Assembly (NCBI RefSeq): GCF_034702125.1
Contig: NC_085878.1
Span: 22,363,002 to 22,427,001, forward strand
Reading direction: 5' to 3'
Source of the DNA: Engraulis encrasicolus
Taxonomy: Eukaryota; Chordata; Actinopteri; Clupeiformes; Engraulidae
DNA length: 64,000 bases
Below, in pieces: positions 1 to 14,380 of this stretch (its first letter is position 1; each line of letters opens with the position of its first letter). The translations under genes and the position numbers were made by a program. The notes beneath the pieces are model-generated. The model made no database searches and was not told the origin of the DNA. It was given only the letters and a program-made list of their open reading frames with translations.

Positions 1-85
1 GAGCAGCATTCGATATGAAAGTAGAGTGTGATGAGAAATAAAGTGGAGTGAGCACACGTACGCACGTGCACACACACACGCACAC

Positions 86-156
<71 letters not shown>

Positions 157-255
157 CACACACGCACACGCACACGCACACACACACAGCAGGCTGAGTG
201 AGTGAGCTGCGTTCGATATGAAAGTAGAGTGTGATGAGAAATAAAGTGGAGTGAG
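1..255. repeat. 52-bp direct repeats flanking a (CA)n/(CAGA)n microsatellite
   Basis: Positions 1-52 and 204-255 are the same 52-bp unique sequence (core cgatatgaaagtagagtg) with two mismatches in the first ten bases. Between them lies a compound microsatellite: CA/CG-rich ends and a pure CAGA tetranucleotide run at about 88-155. The copy at the window edge may continue leftward. The layout suggests slippage or duplication that copied the flank together with the array, or a tandem unit of about 203 bp. Confidence 0.9.
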
Positions 256-445
256 ATAATTCCTTGGGAGTGTGGAGATAATGAGCCAGAGTTTATGGCA
301 TACAAAAGGAACGGAAGGCTCCATTAAAACTATATGCTGGCCTGGCGCACCTGCCGTGCGTGCCATGGCTTATGACTTTACAGTAATGCCTTCCTTTCTT
401 TCTTTCCTCTAGTCTAACCTAAGACTATTTCCCTGCTCACTGTAG

Positions 446-520
446 GTTGACGGCGACTGTTTCCAGAACCAGACGGAGAGCGTATCCGTGGAAACCAAAA
501 GGATTATGGACCACACTCAG
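446..520 (+). CDS. Penultimate coding exon of an unidentified + strand gene (partial)
   Basis: A 75-bp exon is inferred from splice signals. The acceptor is ctgctcactgtag ending at 445, preceded by a pyrimidine-rich tract (tttctttctttcctct). The donor CAG|gtaagag follows 520. Read in phase 0 it gives 25 residues without a stop, beginning VDGDCFQNQ and ending ESVSVETKRIMDHTQ. The length is an exact multiple of three and the frame continues into the exon at 2221. A second frame is also open across both exons but stops earlier; phase 0 is preferred because it gives the longer terminal exon. The composition is polar and charged with no membrane segment, compatible with a cytoplasmic tail or disordered region. 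I do not recognise the family. All upstream exons are outside the window. Confidence 0.6.
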
Positions 521-2220
<1,700 letters not shown>

Positions 2221-2322
2221 AAAAGCCATGACAGAACTGAAAATGGCAATGGAAGGACATCAGAGGCTGACATGACAATGGAGGGTGCCACTAAAAAGAC
2301 ACATCTTGACAAACACAACTGA
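2221..2322 (+). CDS. Terminal coding exon and stop codon of the unidentified gene
   Basis: The exon opens directly after a long polypyrimidine tract and CAG. It encodes 33 residues in the same phase 0 as the exon at 446, beginning KSHDRTENGNGRTSEAD and ending KKTHLDKHN, then TGA at 2320-2322. It is rich in Lys, Thr, Glu, Asp and His with no hydrophobic stretch, so the gene would end in a hydrophilic, probably disordered C-terminus. With the previous exon this gives the last 58 residues of the protein. The alternative frame would stop 18 codons into this exon. No family could be assigned. The call rests on the acceptor, frame compatibility, and the downstream AT-rich stretch with poly(A) signals. 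Confidence 0.55.
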   Translation, partial: KSHDRTENGNGRTSEADMTMEGATKKTHLDKHN

Positions 2323-3240
2323 AGGCAAAGAGGATGAAGCCGCAGATTTTCTGCATGGTCTGGATGATGTCAAATGAATTTAGGCCCCTTCTTTCACTCA
2401 AAAAGCATATAAGCACACACACATGCACGCTGGCAAGCACACAATTAGATTCGCTCAGTCACACACACAAACACACTTACCAACACACACTTACATACAC
2501 ACTTACATACATACAGTTAAACAGACATACATGCACAGACACACACTTTCTCTCTTTAAGACAATGTCACATAGAGGCTCTGCTGTTGTAGAAATGTCAC
2601 TTCCCAACCTACTAAATTTTTGAACTTTCTTGATTAAATAAGCAGCATAGTACAATGGCATGCATACTAGACTTCTAGGTTTTTTTAAAGGTTGCAATGG
2701 TATTGGTAATTTTGTTTTATAAATGTTCATTTCTTTGTTAACTCCTTAATTTTGTTTTGAAGTGAGGACACCACTTAATTAAGTTGTGATGTTTTTAAAA
2801 TAAACTACACTCGTCAACTGGTTACACCTAGATTTTTTCAGTGCTGATACTGCTTTCTCTCTCATCCAATAAGAACTGTTCCGCGGAATTGAAAATGAGA
2901 TAAACAAAAAAAAAAGTTTGGTTTCTCACGCATTGTAGCAAAGGTTGATTTATTCCCTGTTCCATATTCCAAACTACATGAAAGCTGGCTGGCCAACTTT
3001 CTCCATTCAATATTCCTCAGCTCTTCTTTCCTTGTTGGTGCCAGAGGTGAAGAGCCAAAGACTCACAGTGAGTCGTTTTCCCTGAGAATGATGTGCCATG
3101 CACTGAGTATTATTAATCTTCGCTACATCTGTCTCTTTCTCTATGTTTTTGTGTCCTTTCAATAAAAAAATGTGATTTTTTTTGTAAATGTGTAAAAAAA
3201 ATAAATGGTTCTTTGTGGAGAAAATGACCTTCGTTTGTTG
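2323..3240 (+). other. Probable 3' UTR of the partial gene
   Basis: Stop-dense, AT-rich sequence follows the stop codon for about 0.9 kb. It contains an interrupted CA-rich tract (about 2415-2545) and several AATAAA or ATTAAA-like hexamers, for example near 2800. It probably ends after the paired poly(A) signals near 3161 and 3200. Confidence 0.45.
3161..3205 (+). promoter_or_regulatory. Paired AATAAA polyadenylation signals
   Basis: AATAAA occurs at 3161-3166 and again at 3200-3205. It is followed at about 3228-3245 by a GT/T-rich stretch (cgtttgttgtttgag) of the kind needed for cleavage. The distance of about 850 bp from the stop codon is typical of a vertebrate 3' UTR. Earlier AATAAA-like hexamers could be alternative sites. 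Confidence 0.45.
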
Positions 3241-4911
3241 TTTGAGTTAATAAAGTAGTATTTTACAGGATGTGTGAATGTTAGTGTTTGGTCTCACTAT
3301 GAGTACAAAATGGACTTGCAAGTCCTGTAGTTAACGTTTTGTTCTGTTTAGTTTAAAATCAACAGGTAACAGATGTGTCTCAGCCTATTTCAGGAAAATA
3401 GTTGAAAAGAAATTTACATAAGATAATAAACAGTCGAAAATGAAATTCACAGATTTTTGCTCCACTGAGCACTATACCAAAAAATGAGTTTTTGAGATGC
3501 TCTGTCTGTATCAAAAAGAAATGAAAGACATACACAGGTGATTCCATATCCACACACCATGCAGCAGTCCTCAAATCCTCCCATAATGCGGCACTATGTG
3601 CAGTGCAAAATACTTATATTCAGTCAGTTTATACACATATACTTGTTATTGAAGGTCAACAGAGCGTTAATCAGACAAAACTTTAATGAAAAAGTTGGCA
3701 GCTAAACTACTTTAACACAAAATCAAAACAAAAGCCTTTACGTGAGTATCGAAGTAATGCTGGAGACTGCCACAGACAGGTTTTGCGTAGGTGGTACGTA
3801 TTATCAGTCAGGAAGGCTGTGGGCGTTTACATCATACATTTAATAAGCCATTTTGAATCCATTTTGTCAGCATGTGTCAACCGTCAGCATATGGACTCAT
3901 TATACCCGACGCCCAGATTGTCCATTTGCAGCGAGGAAGAGGATGCAAGAGGTCATGACATGCTATTAAGTCTTACAAATAACCCCAAGGCCATTATTAT
4001 TAACTGTGCCAGTTTTCATATTGCAGAAAAATGGTTGATGCCTCGCCATTAGAATTAAGTGTTTCTGCCCATTGAACTGTGTCTAAAGCAAAACATGGTG
4101 GGTTTTGAATTATTTGTATTAAAAAACTACAAACCTAAAATACCAAAAAATACACCTGTTTTTAACAGGCCGCTGAGGGTTTCAAAGTTTAAAGCCATAC
4201 AAGCCAAGCAGGATTTTTTCAACCTTAAAATAGCTTTCCCAGAATCATTTCAATGATTCATTGTATTGTAGCAGAATGAAAAGCACCTATGAATTCTTAC
4301 CACACAAGGCAAGATTAGAAGACAATTCTGACAACTCTGGTTGCAAGCTAATTAATATATTGTTAATTTTAAAGTTTCAAGATTTCCACTTACATACACA
4401 CTGATCTCACGAATGCTAATGCCTTAGTATGTGTCCACTATTGTTTTTGATAGTGAACACCAAACAGTGCTGTAGGCTATCTGAGTGAACATGTGCACTT
4501 TGGTACAAAGATCTGAAAAAAATCTGACAGAATTAAGTTTTTGCCTGTAACCATCAATGAGTGCTTCGCTTCACAGTCATTACATCAAATGATATTACAT
4601 AACAGAACACTTTATCAGAATAATTTATGACTGAAAGAGGCATCAAGTGACCTCGCTTGGCCTCTTCAACATTACCGATTGCTTCATGTCTAAAATACTC
4701 GCTGAATTATGCAATGGTAACATTTCATGTGCGAGAACTGGCTAGAAAGTAAAAAATTATGGAATTTTATACACTGGTCCTCAAATTTGGAAAGTGTCCC
4801 TTCTTTACTTTACCCGATTTGGAAAGTGTCCCTTCCTCACTTACCCAAAAAATTAATAAAAATCAATCAACGCAAAATCTACATTAAAACAAATATACCG
4901 TGAAGATAATG
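3241..4911. other. Unique AT-rich intergenic sequence
   Basis: No exon with convincing splice sites, no long ORF and no repeat structure seen. A short tandem echo (gatttggaaagtgtcccttc, twice) lies at about 4784-4835. Confidence 0.5.
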
Positions 4912-5487
4912 CCATCACAGCAGGGGTCCCCAAACTTTTTTCTCTGGGGGCCACATTATCGTTCCTGACTGTGATCAGGGGCCGGGATCAATCATGTGGG
5001 CTTTATACTAGGCCACTGTCTGTTATAGCCATAATTTCTAGCATAAAATAGTTCAGCATTACAAGTGATTGGCAAAATAAGTGAGTACTTCACATGTCTT
5101 TCAATTTGAAATACCACAGGTATTCGTTTTAATTTCTAATAACCATGTAAAAATAGCAAGGAAAGGTGCTTGGCAGTTTATGAGTGATACAATAGAAATG
5201 CTAGGTCTGTTTATATTACAGTGAGATAATATTACAGAGAGAGAAACTATCAAGACAAGAAACTTCTGGTGATTCACACTTGGTTAGTGAAAATGAAACT
5301 ATAGGAAGGCCTGTTGATAAACAAAAAATACTTTAAAAGTATATTTTATCATTATTATTTTCTTTAAGGATTGCTTATTTGGGCCAGTTCAAATGGTGAG
5401 GTGCAGAGAGGTGGAGGGCTGGTCAAAGGGGCTTGGCGGGCCGCATCCGGCCCCCGGGCCTTAGTTTGGGGACGCCTGCCATTACAG
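4912..5487. mobile_element. hAT-type non-autonomous DNA transposon (558 bp)
   Basis: The left end caggggtccccaaact at 4921 and the right end agtttggggacgcctg at 5478 are inverted copies with one mismatch. This terminus closely resembles the CAGGGGTCCCCAAAC ends common in vertebrate hAT/Charlie-type elements. A 9-bp flanking direct repeat, ccatcacag at 4912 and ccattacag at 5479, has one mismatch and is consistent with the 8-bp duplication of hATs. Inside are GC-rich subterminal patches (gggggccacat, gggccgcatccggcccccgg) and an AT-rich middle. There is no transposase ORF. Confidence 0.85.
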
Positions 5488-6568
5488 TATCCTCTCAGTT
5501 CCTGAATCTGTTTTCAATGAGATTTGCATGAAGACGTGGAGGCTAATCTGGAGGCTGTTTATGCTTCCTAAGAACATCTAGAGGTTACACAAAGATACCG
5601 AGCAAATAACCCTGCTACATGTGTAACTCACAGCATCTTGTGAAGCTCTTCACATCTGCAAACCTGCTTGTACAGTAGCACCACCAGTGGTAGCCTGTGT
5701 GTCTCTCAGCCCTTGTCAGCAGACAGACATCCTGGGTTCAAAAAGTGAAAGTCCTATCACATAATATCCTCCAGCCAATTCAATGAACCGACAGTATAGA
5801 AATCATCTGTGTTGAGTTTACAGGCAGAAAAAAATATGATACAGGACTTCAAAGCTGTGTATCCAGTTTGGCCACCTCTTCATACTACACGTGGGCTCAT
5901 CCAGATGCTCATTGGCACAAAGGCCCACAGCAGTTGCAGTCTGCCTAGTAACACAGCAGCTTGTCCCATGCCACAAACAGCTGCTGTGTAATAGCCAACA
6001 AGTCTGAAAGGATCCCTCAAATTACTTTGTGGTTGCCATGCACCAACATTGTTGGTTAAATTGCCAGTCCCCTGATGTGTCTTTCTCTATTTCCCATCGC
6101 ATGAGGGAATTACAATTTGTATGCTTCACAGTGCACATGTCACTTTTCTACCATCATCAGCTGGGAGGAATGCATTTTACTATTCACAACCCGGGCCCAG
6201 TTTCAGTTCTCTTGCTGGACAGAGCAGCATGTCATGTCTGTGGTTCTGACTCAGCAAGCTCAAACCATTTTGTCCTGTTCAAAAAGAATGCAGTATTTAG
6301 GCCACTTGCCACTGTCAGACTCTTAAGCCTGAACCACCAAACACTATCTTTTCAAACCACCTACCCCCTGAGCAGGTAGAATTCAGAACTCGTCTGGGCT
6401 CGTCAAAAACCATGAGCCAAGGACTGTTTACATTACTGCAATTGCCTCAAGGCCTTTGGTTTCAAGGATGTAGCTTGGAAATAAAATTTCCGTCTCGTGT
6501 GTAATCTCTCAATCACTACCAGAACATTCAGACGGAGTTGATAAGGCACTTGTGTTCCTGAGTACATA
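5488..6568. other. Unique intergenic sequence
   Basis: No gene, repeat or RNA structure recognised. The longest open frame (6029-6379, +) lacks splice context and family resemblance. Confidence 0.5.
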
Positions 6569-6576
6569 CTTTAGAT

Positions 6577-6823
6577 CAGTGGTTCTCAACCGTTTTTGAA
6601 CAAACACACCCGTGAGCACATCATAAGCCCCCCCAGTGCCCCCTTGACCTCCTAATGAGCCTGCCGACACACTCCTTAGTATCAAGAAATGAAAGAGACT
6701 ATGAAATAGACCCTCATGTGCCACTGAGCACTATCCCTCTCTGCTGCCTCGTTCTCAACATCCCCCTGAGGCTCCCTAATGTCCCCCAGGGGGCCGTAGA
6801 GCCCCTATTGAGAAACTCTACTG
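6577..6823. mobile_element. hAT-type MITE, family CAGTGGTTCTCAAC
   Basis: Starts CAGTGGTTCTCAACCG and ends TTGAGAAACTCTACTG, a degraded inverted terminal repeat of the CAGTGGTTCTCAACC type widespread in vertebrate hAT MITEs. The interior is rich in cccc tracts. The same element lies in opposite orientation at 23226-23413, which supports family identity. No clean 8-bp target duplication remains; only tagat is shared by the two flanks. About 247 bp with no coding capacity. Confidence 0.8.
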
Positions 6824-6831
6824 TAGATGAA

Positions 6832-7764
6832 TTACAAGGCAGGTCTTTGTGGCCTTTGGTATTAGCCAAAAGCGTGACACTAAGACAATAGTCAACCATC
6901 TGCTAAAACACACGGCCAGAGAAAAAAAATCTCTGGTCCACACTTGTAAAGTAAAGCTCTTTAGGTCACTGTTTAGACACAACCAGCATGATCTCCAAGC
7001 TGTCGTATAGATTCTAATATCAAACGGAGGCATTTGCGACCACAGAGCTCTGCGTGAGACGTTTGAGTTTTCTCTGTGCCGTGTCTCATGCAGTGTTTCC
7101 CCAGCACCACTTCGCATGGGACTGTTTTAGAGGTGGCTCAGAGGACAGTTTGTTTATGTTTTTTTGTGAGTGCCGCAGACTGCTACAGTACATGCCACAA
7201 TGCAGCACTGCTCACTGTCCCATTCCTACTTCAGATGACTCAATGTTGTTTTCTTAGTGGGATGAGCATCTTTGATCACTATAGTGGGTATGAAAGATTT
7301 TTCAAAAGACAATTCTTTCAAAAGATTTTTCAAAATACTTTTTTATATGATCAGACTATCTAATGTCTGGAGAGTGTTATTCATTATTGATGCAGTATGT
7401 TCTTGGTCTAGTTTAATACCCCAACTCCCATCAACAACAAACATGTAATGGGAAAGTCTGCTGACTGGACAGTTGACCAGGAATCACCAGGCCAAATGTA
7501 TCAACAGAAAGGGCTTGCAGTTTGCAGAAAGTGCTGAACCAGATAATATTAAGCAATGCAAAGTTCAAAGGAGGGGAAACACACATGCATGATGAAGTAG
7601 GTTAAGGAGGGCAAAGTGGGCTGGGTGCAGTCTTGAAAAGGCTTTCCAGTGCAGCCTATTTCAGACGTTTAAGGGGCTTCATACTGGACTCGCACATACT
7701 CGCAACAAACGTGTGTTAGTCACATTCTCAAGAATCAGTGGTGTGTCAAGTACAAGTGTCAGGT
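6832..7764. other. Unique intergenic sequence
   Basis: No supported gene. A short internal duplication (aaagatttttcaaaa, twice) lies at about 7293-7335. Confidence 0.45.
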
Positions 7765-8168
<404 letters not shown>

Positions 8169-8591
8169 GCAAACGTGTGTGTCTGCGAGTGTGCGAACCA
8201 GCTGTACCATCCATGTTTGTCTGGAGGATGGTCACTAAAAATACAACATTCTACAAAAGCCAGAGTAACCACCAATGCTCAAATCGATTCTGTTAAGATG
8301 AGCTTCTGTTGGAACAGTGAACCTCAACCACCTTCATTCTTTGAGACCACCTGTGGGTGAAAACATGTGTTTCTCCAAAAATGAAATAAATAAATAAATC
8401 ATCCAGTCACGCACAAACACTGCCTGACACAACACACCACAACGTGCTTAAGTGCTAATAGGATTTTTATGAACATGCTGAGATACACCAGCGAACTGAT
8501 CGCAAGCCAAGACCTTGAACTCTGGCTAAACCAGCAGGCAATGTTGTGTTCTCGCTTATTTCCCATCTTTAGCTTCCACACATAACTCCTT

Positions 8592-8763
<172 letters not shown>

Positions 8764-9010
8764 CAGTGTGTTTATCAGTGTCTTGCACAAACATTCACAA
8801 ATATCTGATATTGTGATTCATGCTGTGATTCAAATGTCAATATTGTTAATCCAATATTGTCAGTGGAAAAGTGTTTGTTAAATGCTGAAACGTAAACATA
8901 CTATATATTTAAAGACACATCAAGATACGAACAAAAGCCTGAATATTAAGTCATACAAGCACCCATACAAACATGCATACAGATAGACACAAAACACACA
9001 CATTTGTAGG

Positions 9011-9194
<184 letters not shown>

Positions 9195-9327
9195 GCACGA
9201 AGCTGGAGCCTAAATTTTCCTTCGCCTCCAGGGGAGTGAATAATAAAGCTGTGTAGCTCCTTCAGGAAATGTTCCCCTTAGAGAGACCAGCCTGGTCTCT
9301 CATTACCTCCAATCACAGTTGTCTTCG

Positions 9328-10976
<1,649 letters not shown>

Positions 10977-11280
10977 TTAAAGCTGCACTGAGTAATATTT
11001 TAGTAATTTATTTACAGAATTCATCCAGCCCAGTCACAAATGTTCCCTTTTTCAGGAATACTTCTCCCATCAAATTTCTTCTCCATCTCCGCCACTTTGA
11101 ATTTCCAGTAATAGACATTTTTATCTGCAAAACTTACTGCACTTTGGTCATAATAGTAAATATTAGTTAATTACTAAATATTCATGAAAAGATCAAATTT
11201 GGCAATAGGCAGCTCAGCTTCAATGAGCAGCATAGTTGCAATACCTACGCTGACCACCATCCTACACAGTGCAATTTGAA
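10977..11280. mobile_element. TTAA-flanked MITE, family AGGTGCACTGTGTAATA, copy 1
   Basis: The left end TTAAAGCTGCACTGAGTAA and right end CAGTGCAATTTGAA match the ends of the copies at 17157-17506 and 36653-36933. The interior shares long stretches with them, such as tgaatttccagtaatagac and tttggcaataggcag. This copy is the most decayed at its right TTAA. TTAA target use and an AGG start would fit a Kolobok- or piggyBac-like source; that assignment is inference. Confidence 0.8.
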
Positions 11281-11642
11281 GCTTTTTTTTTACTGTGAAT
11301 ATGGACACCTTCCATAATTCATTTAGTATTCCTGGTCATACCGTAAAATTACAGGGATCACGGCTTCTAGCCTGAAATAATAATTAAATAATAATTTCCC
11401 TCTCTCTCGCCATTCTCTCTTCTTCTTTCTATCAAGTTACAGCTGGATTTCGGCATTGACGCAAATATATTGTATATGGATAAAGAAAACACTGCACTCA
11501 AGTGCCTATTTGTGTGTACAGACTGAGCTGTTAATAACTCTTCCCACTCAGCTTCATTCCATCAATGCTCACTGACGTCAATAAGCATTCAAGTACAGCG
11601 TAACAGAAAAGGCATAAGAAAGGGAAAATGTTCAACTGATAA

Positions 11643-11761
11643 ACAAAACACTAAAGTAAAGTAAAGTAATTCTTCTAAAGCATATAGATGTTCGTAAAAC
11701 TTATAAGTTTTCCGAACATCTATATGCTTTAGAAGAATTCCTTTACTTTACTTTAGTGTTT

Positions 11762-11764
<3 letters not shown>
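11643..11764. repeat. 122-bp near-perfect palindrome beside (TA)n
   Basis: Positions 11643-11703 and 11704-11764 are reverse complements over 61 bp with only two mismatching positions and no spacer (centre acttataagt). The arms contain ctaaagtaaagtaaag and gcatatagatgttcg. An AT dinucleotide run follows immediately at 11765. It could be a foldback element, a palindromic MITE, or a hairpin made by template switching. Confidence 0.95.
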
Positions 11765-11820
<56 letters not shown>

Positions 11821-11838
11821 CGTATATATATACCGTAT
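11765..11838. repeat. (TA)n with short (CA)n
   Basis: About 45 bp of TA, then acacacacac and two short tatatata patches separated by ccg. It is cruciform-prone together with the adjacent palindrome. Confidence 0.95.
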
Positions 11839-11849
11839 GTATGGACTCA

Positions 11850-12690
11850 TCACCAGATATGGCCATTCTACAAAAAAGTTAAGGGAACAGGGAATCTCTC
11901 GAGCTGACAGTTCTGTGAGATCTGTGGCCTCATGAATTCACTGCACCTCTCAAAGGGACAGCCTGCTTTTAGCCAAGTTGCTCCACTTACTGCAGAAGTG
12001 AAACTTTTTGCCTTTCACAACCTTTCACAAGCACAAAGCTTGTGGACAGCGATTGACTTAAGTTCCAGTGGCCTGTCATTCGGTTACAAATGTCAAGTGC
12101 ATTTTGAAATCATCAGCAGTTCTTGCTCTGCTACTGAGTTGTTGTGGGATAGATTACTTGAGGCTAATACGTTAAAGGTCTAATCAATCGAAAATGCCGG
12201 CCTGTCCTCTCCTAAATCATCACTTGACACAGAGGGGAAGCAAATGAAGAAATTTAAGGCGTACTCTCTATTTGCAGACAGAATGTATCCATGAATTGTT
12301 TTCCATCTAATTAAAAAAAAAACTAAATCCTTTATTATTAGATTCATTGAACCAGAGAAAAACCAAAGCTAACAAAAACACAGATTATACACTAAATTGG
12401 TATTAGATTATCTACAGCTTAATTTATCGTTTACAATAATTGTCTTCCCAAGGACATGAGTGTGTGAAAGACCAGACCCTGTATAAATATCATTAATCAG
12501 TATTCCCCTCAGCCCAGTGGCCCTACACCCACAGTGCCAGAACTGGGACCAGAACTCCATGAAGCGCAACCACTTTGATGCTGGCACCTGTGCATGCACA
12601 CTTTGCCTACTTCAATATGGCTGGCATTTATAACGAATGAAGACCAAAGGCACACCATTTAGCCTGCTTAGACGTGGGTAATTATAACCA
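11850..12690. other. Unique intergenic sequence
   Basis: No supported gene or repeat recognised apart from short A-rich tracts. Confidence 0.4.
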
Positions 12691-12694
12691 GACT

Positions 12695-13025
12695 TGTTCT
12701 CGAAGGTGTCGTCCTCCCCTACGTTTAGTGAAACCCCATCTGGGAATCTCCCATTGTCATTGTGACACAGCATTCCATGGCACACAGTGCTCACTGCACA
12801 CAACAAAATTGCACTTATGCCTCACCTGCAAGGGAGATTCCCTCCCCAAACGGCGCCCCAAGGGAGCAGTGCGGCGGGACGGTATCATGCTCAGCATACC
12901 TCAGTCATGGAGGAGGATGGGGGTGAGCACTGGTTAATAATTCCCCTCACCAATCTGGCGGGTCAAGAGTTGAACAGCAACCTTTCGACAACAAGTCTGA
13001 CGCCCTAACCGCTTACCCATGACTA
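12695..13025 (-). mobile_element. tRNA-derived SINE, minus strand, copy 1
   Basis: Read on the minus strand from about 13025, it begins like a tRNA: tgggtaagcggttagggcg resembles an A-box region, and the following gaaaggttgctgttcaact a degraded B box. A body follows containing catcctcctccatgactgag and ggcgccgtttgg-like sequence. The tail is cacaatgacaatgggagatt, as in fish SINEs with LINE-related 3' ends. The central part recurs in the same orientation at 51910-52118 (atggaggaggatgg and ccatgctcag shared), which supports a dispersed family. It is not a functional tRNA gene. Confidence 0.7.
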
Positions 13026-13676
13026 ACTTATCTACTTGTATTTACCTACCCTTCATTTTGCTAGTTTTAATACATATAAAGGTGTCCAGTCCACATAGCT
13101 ACAGCTCTACAATGATTACATGGTATGGCTTATTTGTGATGTTTGTTTATACTGACATCATAGAAACAGATGGAGGAAAAAATAGCTAATTTGATGAGCA
13201 GAGTAAAATACCGTCACGATTTCGACCTACCCCGTAGCAATGTTTTGTGCAATGGCACTCTGTCACATCAACAAGGTGACTTGCAGTGTATTGGGAGGGG
13301 GTAAATACCAGCACATGGCTGTGGTCTGTTTTCCTCATGTTCTGAACAATACAACCTTCAATAAATCACACAGCGGGATGAATTTGTAACCCGACTTGTT
13401 GACAGCGTGCCTGTTGCTCACCTAAGCTTCACATCAGGAAGGACAAAGGAGATGCAGTTTGCACAGAGCTGCCACCTGTGAACACAATAGTTTAAATGGC
13501 ATACCTTTTAAAGGGAATACATTTGTGCCATTTCTGTACAACAACAACAACAACAATGCAATATTCTGTCTGTGTGAGTCAGATGCCAGACTAAGACAAA
13601 TTGCAGATAAAAAGCCATCTGTTGGCAATTTAATTTATCAAAAACTATCTGCAACATACGGACATTGGCTATGTCT
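13026..13676. other. Unique intergenic sequence
   Basis: Only a short (ACA)n at about 13539-13557; no gene supported. Confidence 0.45.
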
Positions 13677-14380
13677 ACATGACGGTTTTAATTCCGAATT
13701 ATTAATTCCGAATTAAATAGTTCTGAACTACATTTATTTCGCAACGAGTTGCACTTTCATTTAATTCCTAATAAATGTTGGGGGTGAGAAAGCATTTCGA
13801 TTGGACAGAGGATGCACATGCTGGGTGAGCGAAATTTGACATACAGGTGAGGTCGCCAAGCTCCTGTTCTACCAGGACAGCTAGTAATCTTCAGCCCCGA
13901 ATTTGTATCCCCAGCATGTGTTAATACTTCAGACCAACCCCCCTGGTCTGGAAGTAAACACGGTAACCGTCAACTTACCCGACTAACTTCAAACATCGAG
14001 TGGTCAAATGGTAATGCGGAGTAACTTTCTTGGGCTACATCCGTTCGTGATGCATTTTTACATCAATATATGGTAGCCACCACAACATTTATAGTCACTT
14101 AGGCTCTTTAAATTAAGTAAAAACGTTTATGTAAGAAATTGCACAGAGGTCCGCCATTTTATTGGTTGGAAGTGTGTCGCAGGGTCTTGGGTCATGGCAT
14201 GCTAAACGAGCATGCGTGGAATAACCAGGATTATTGTTAAAGCGGAATTAAAGGTTACATGACAGAGGAATGAATTTCAAAATTATAATAAGAATAAACC
14301 ACCCACTTTATTCGGAACTGAAGTTCAATTCTAGTTAATTGGAGTTAATTTGGAATTCAATGTCCCATGTAACCGAGGCC
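13677..14380. mobile_element. 0.7-kb TIR element with repeated aattccgaatta motifs
   Basis: The left end ggctatgtctacatgac followed by ggttttaattcc is matched inverted at the right end (ggaattcaatgtcccatgt followed by aaccgaggcc, ending 14380) with several mismatches. The motif (a)attccgaatta is repeated just inside the left end, and related aattggagttaatttggaatt patches lie inside the right end. No transposase ORF and no clear target duplication beyond an att on both sides. Superfamily unresolved. Confidence 0.6.

Noticed and set aside
12944..13025. tRNA gene on the minus strand
   Set aside because: The A-box and B-box-like words are degenerate and the sequence continues into a repeated SINE body.
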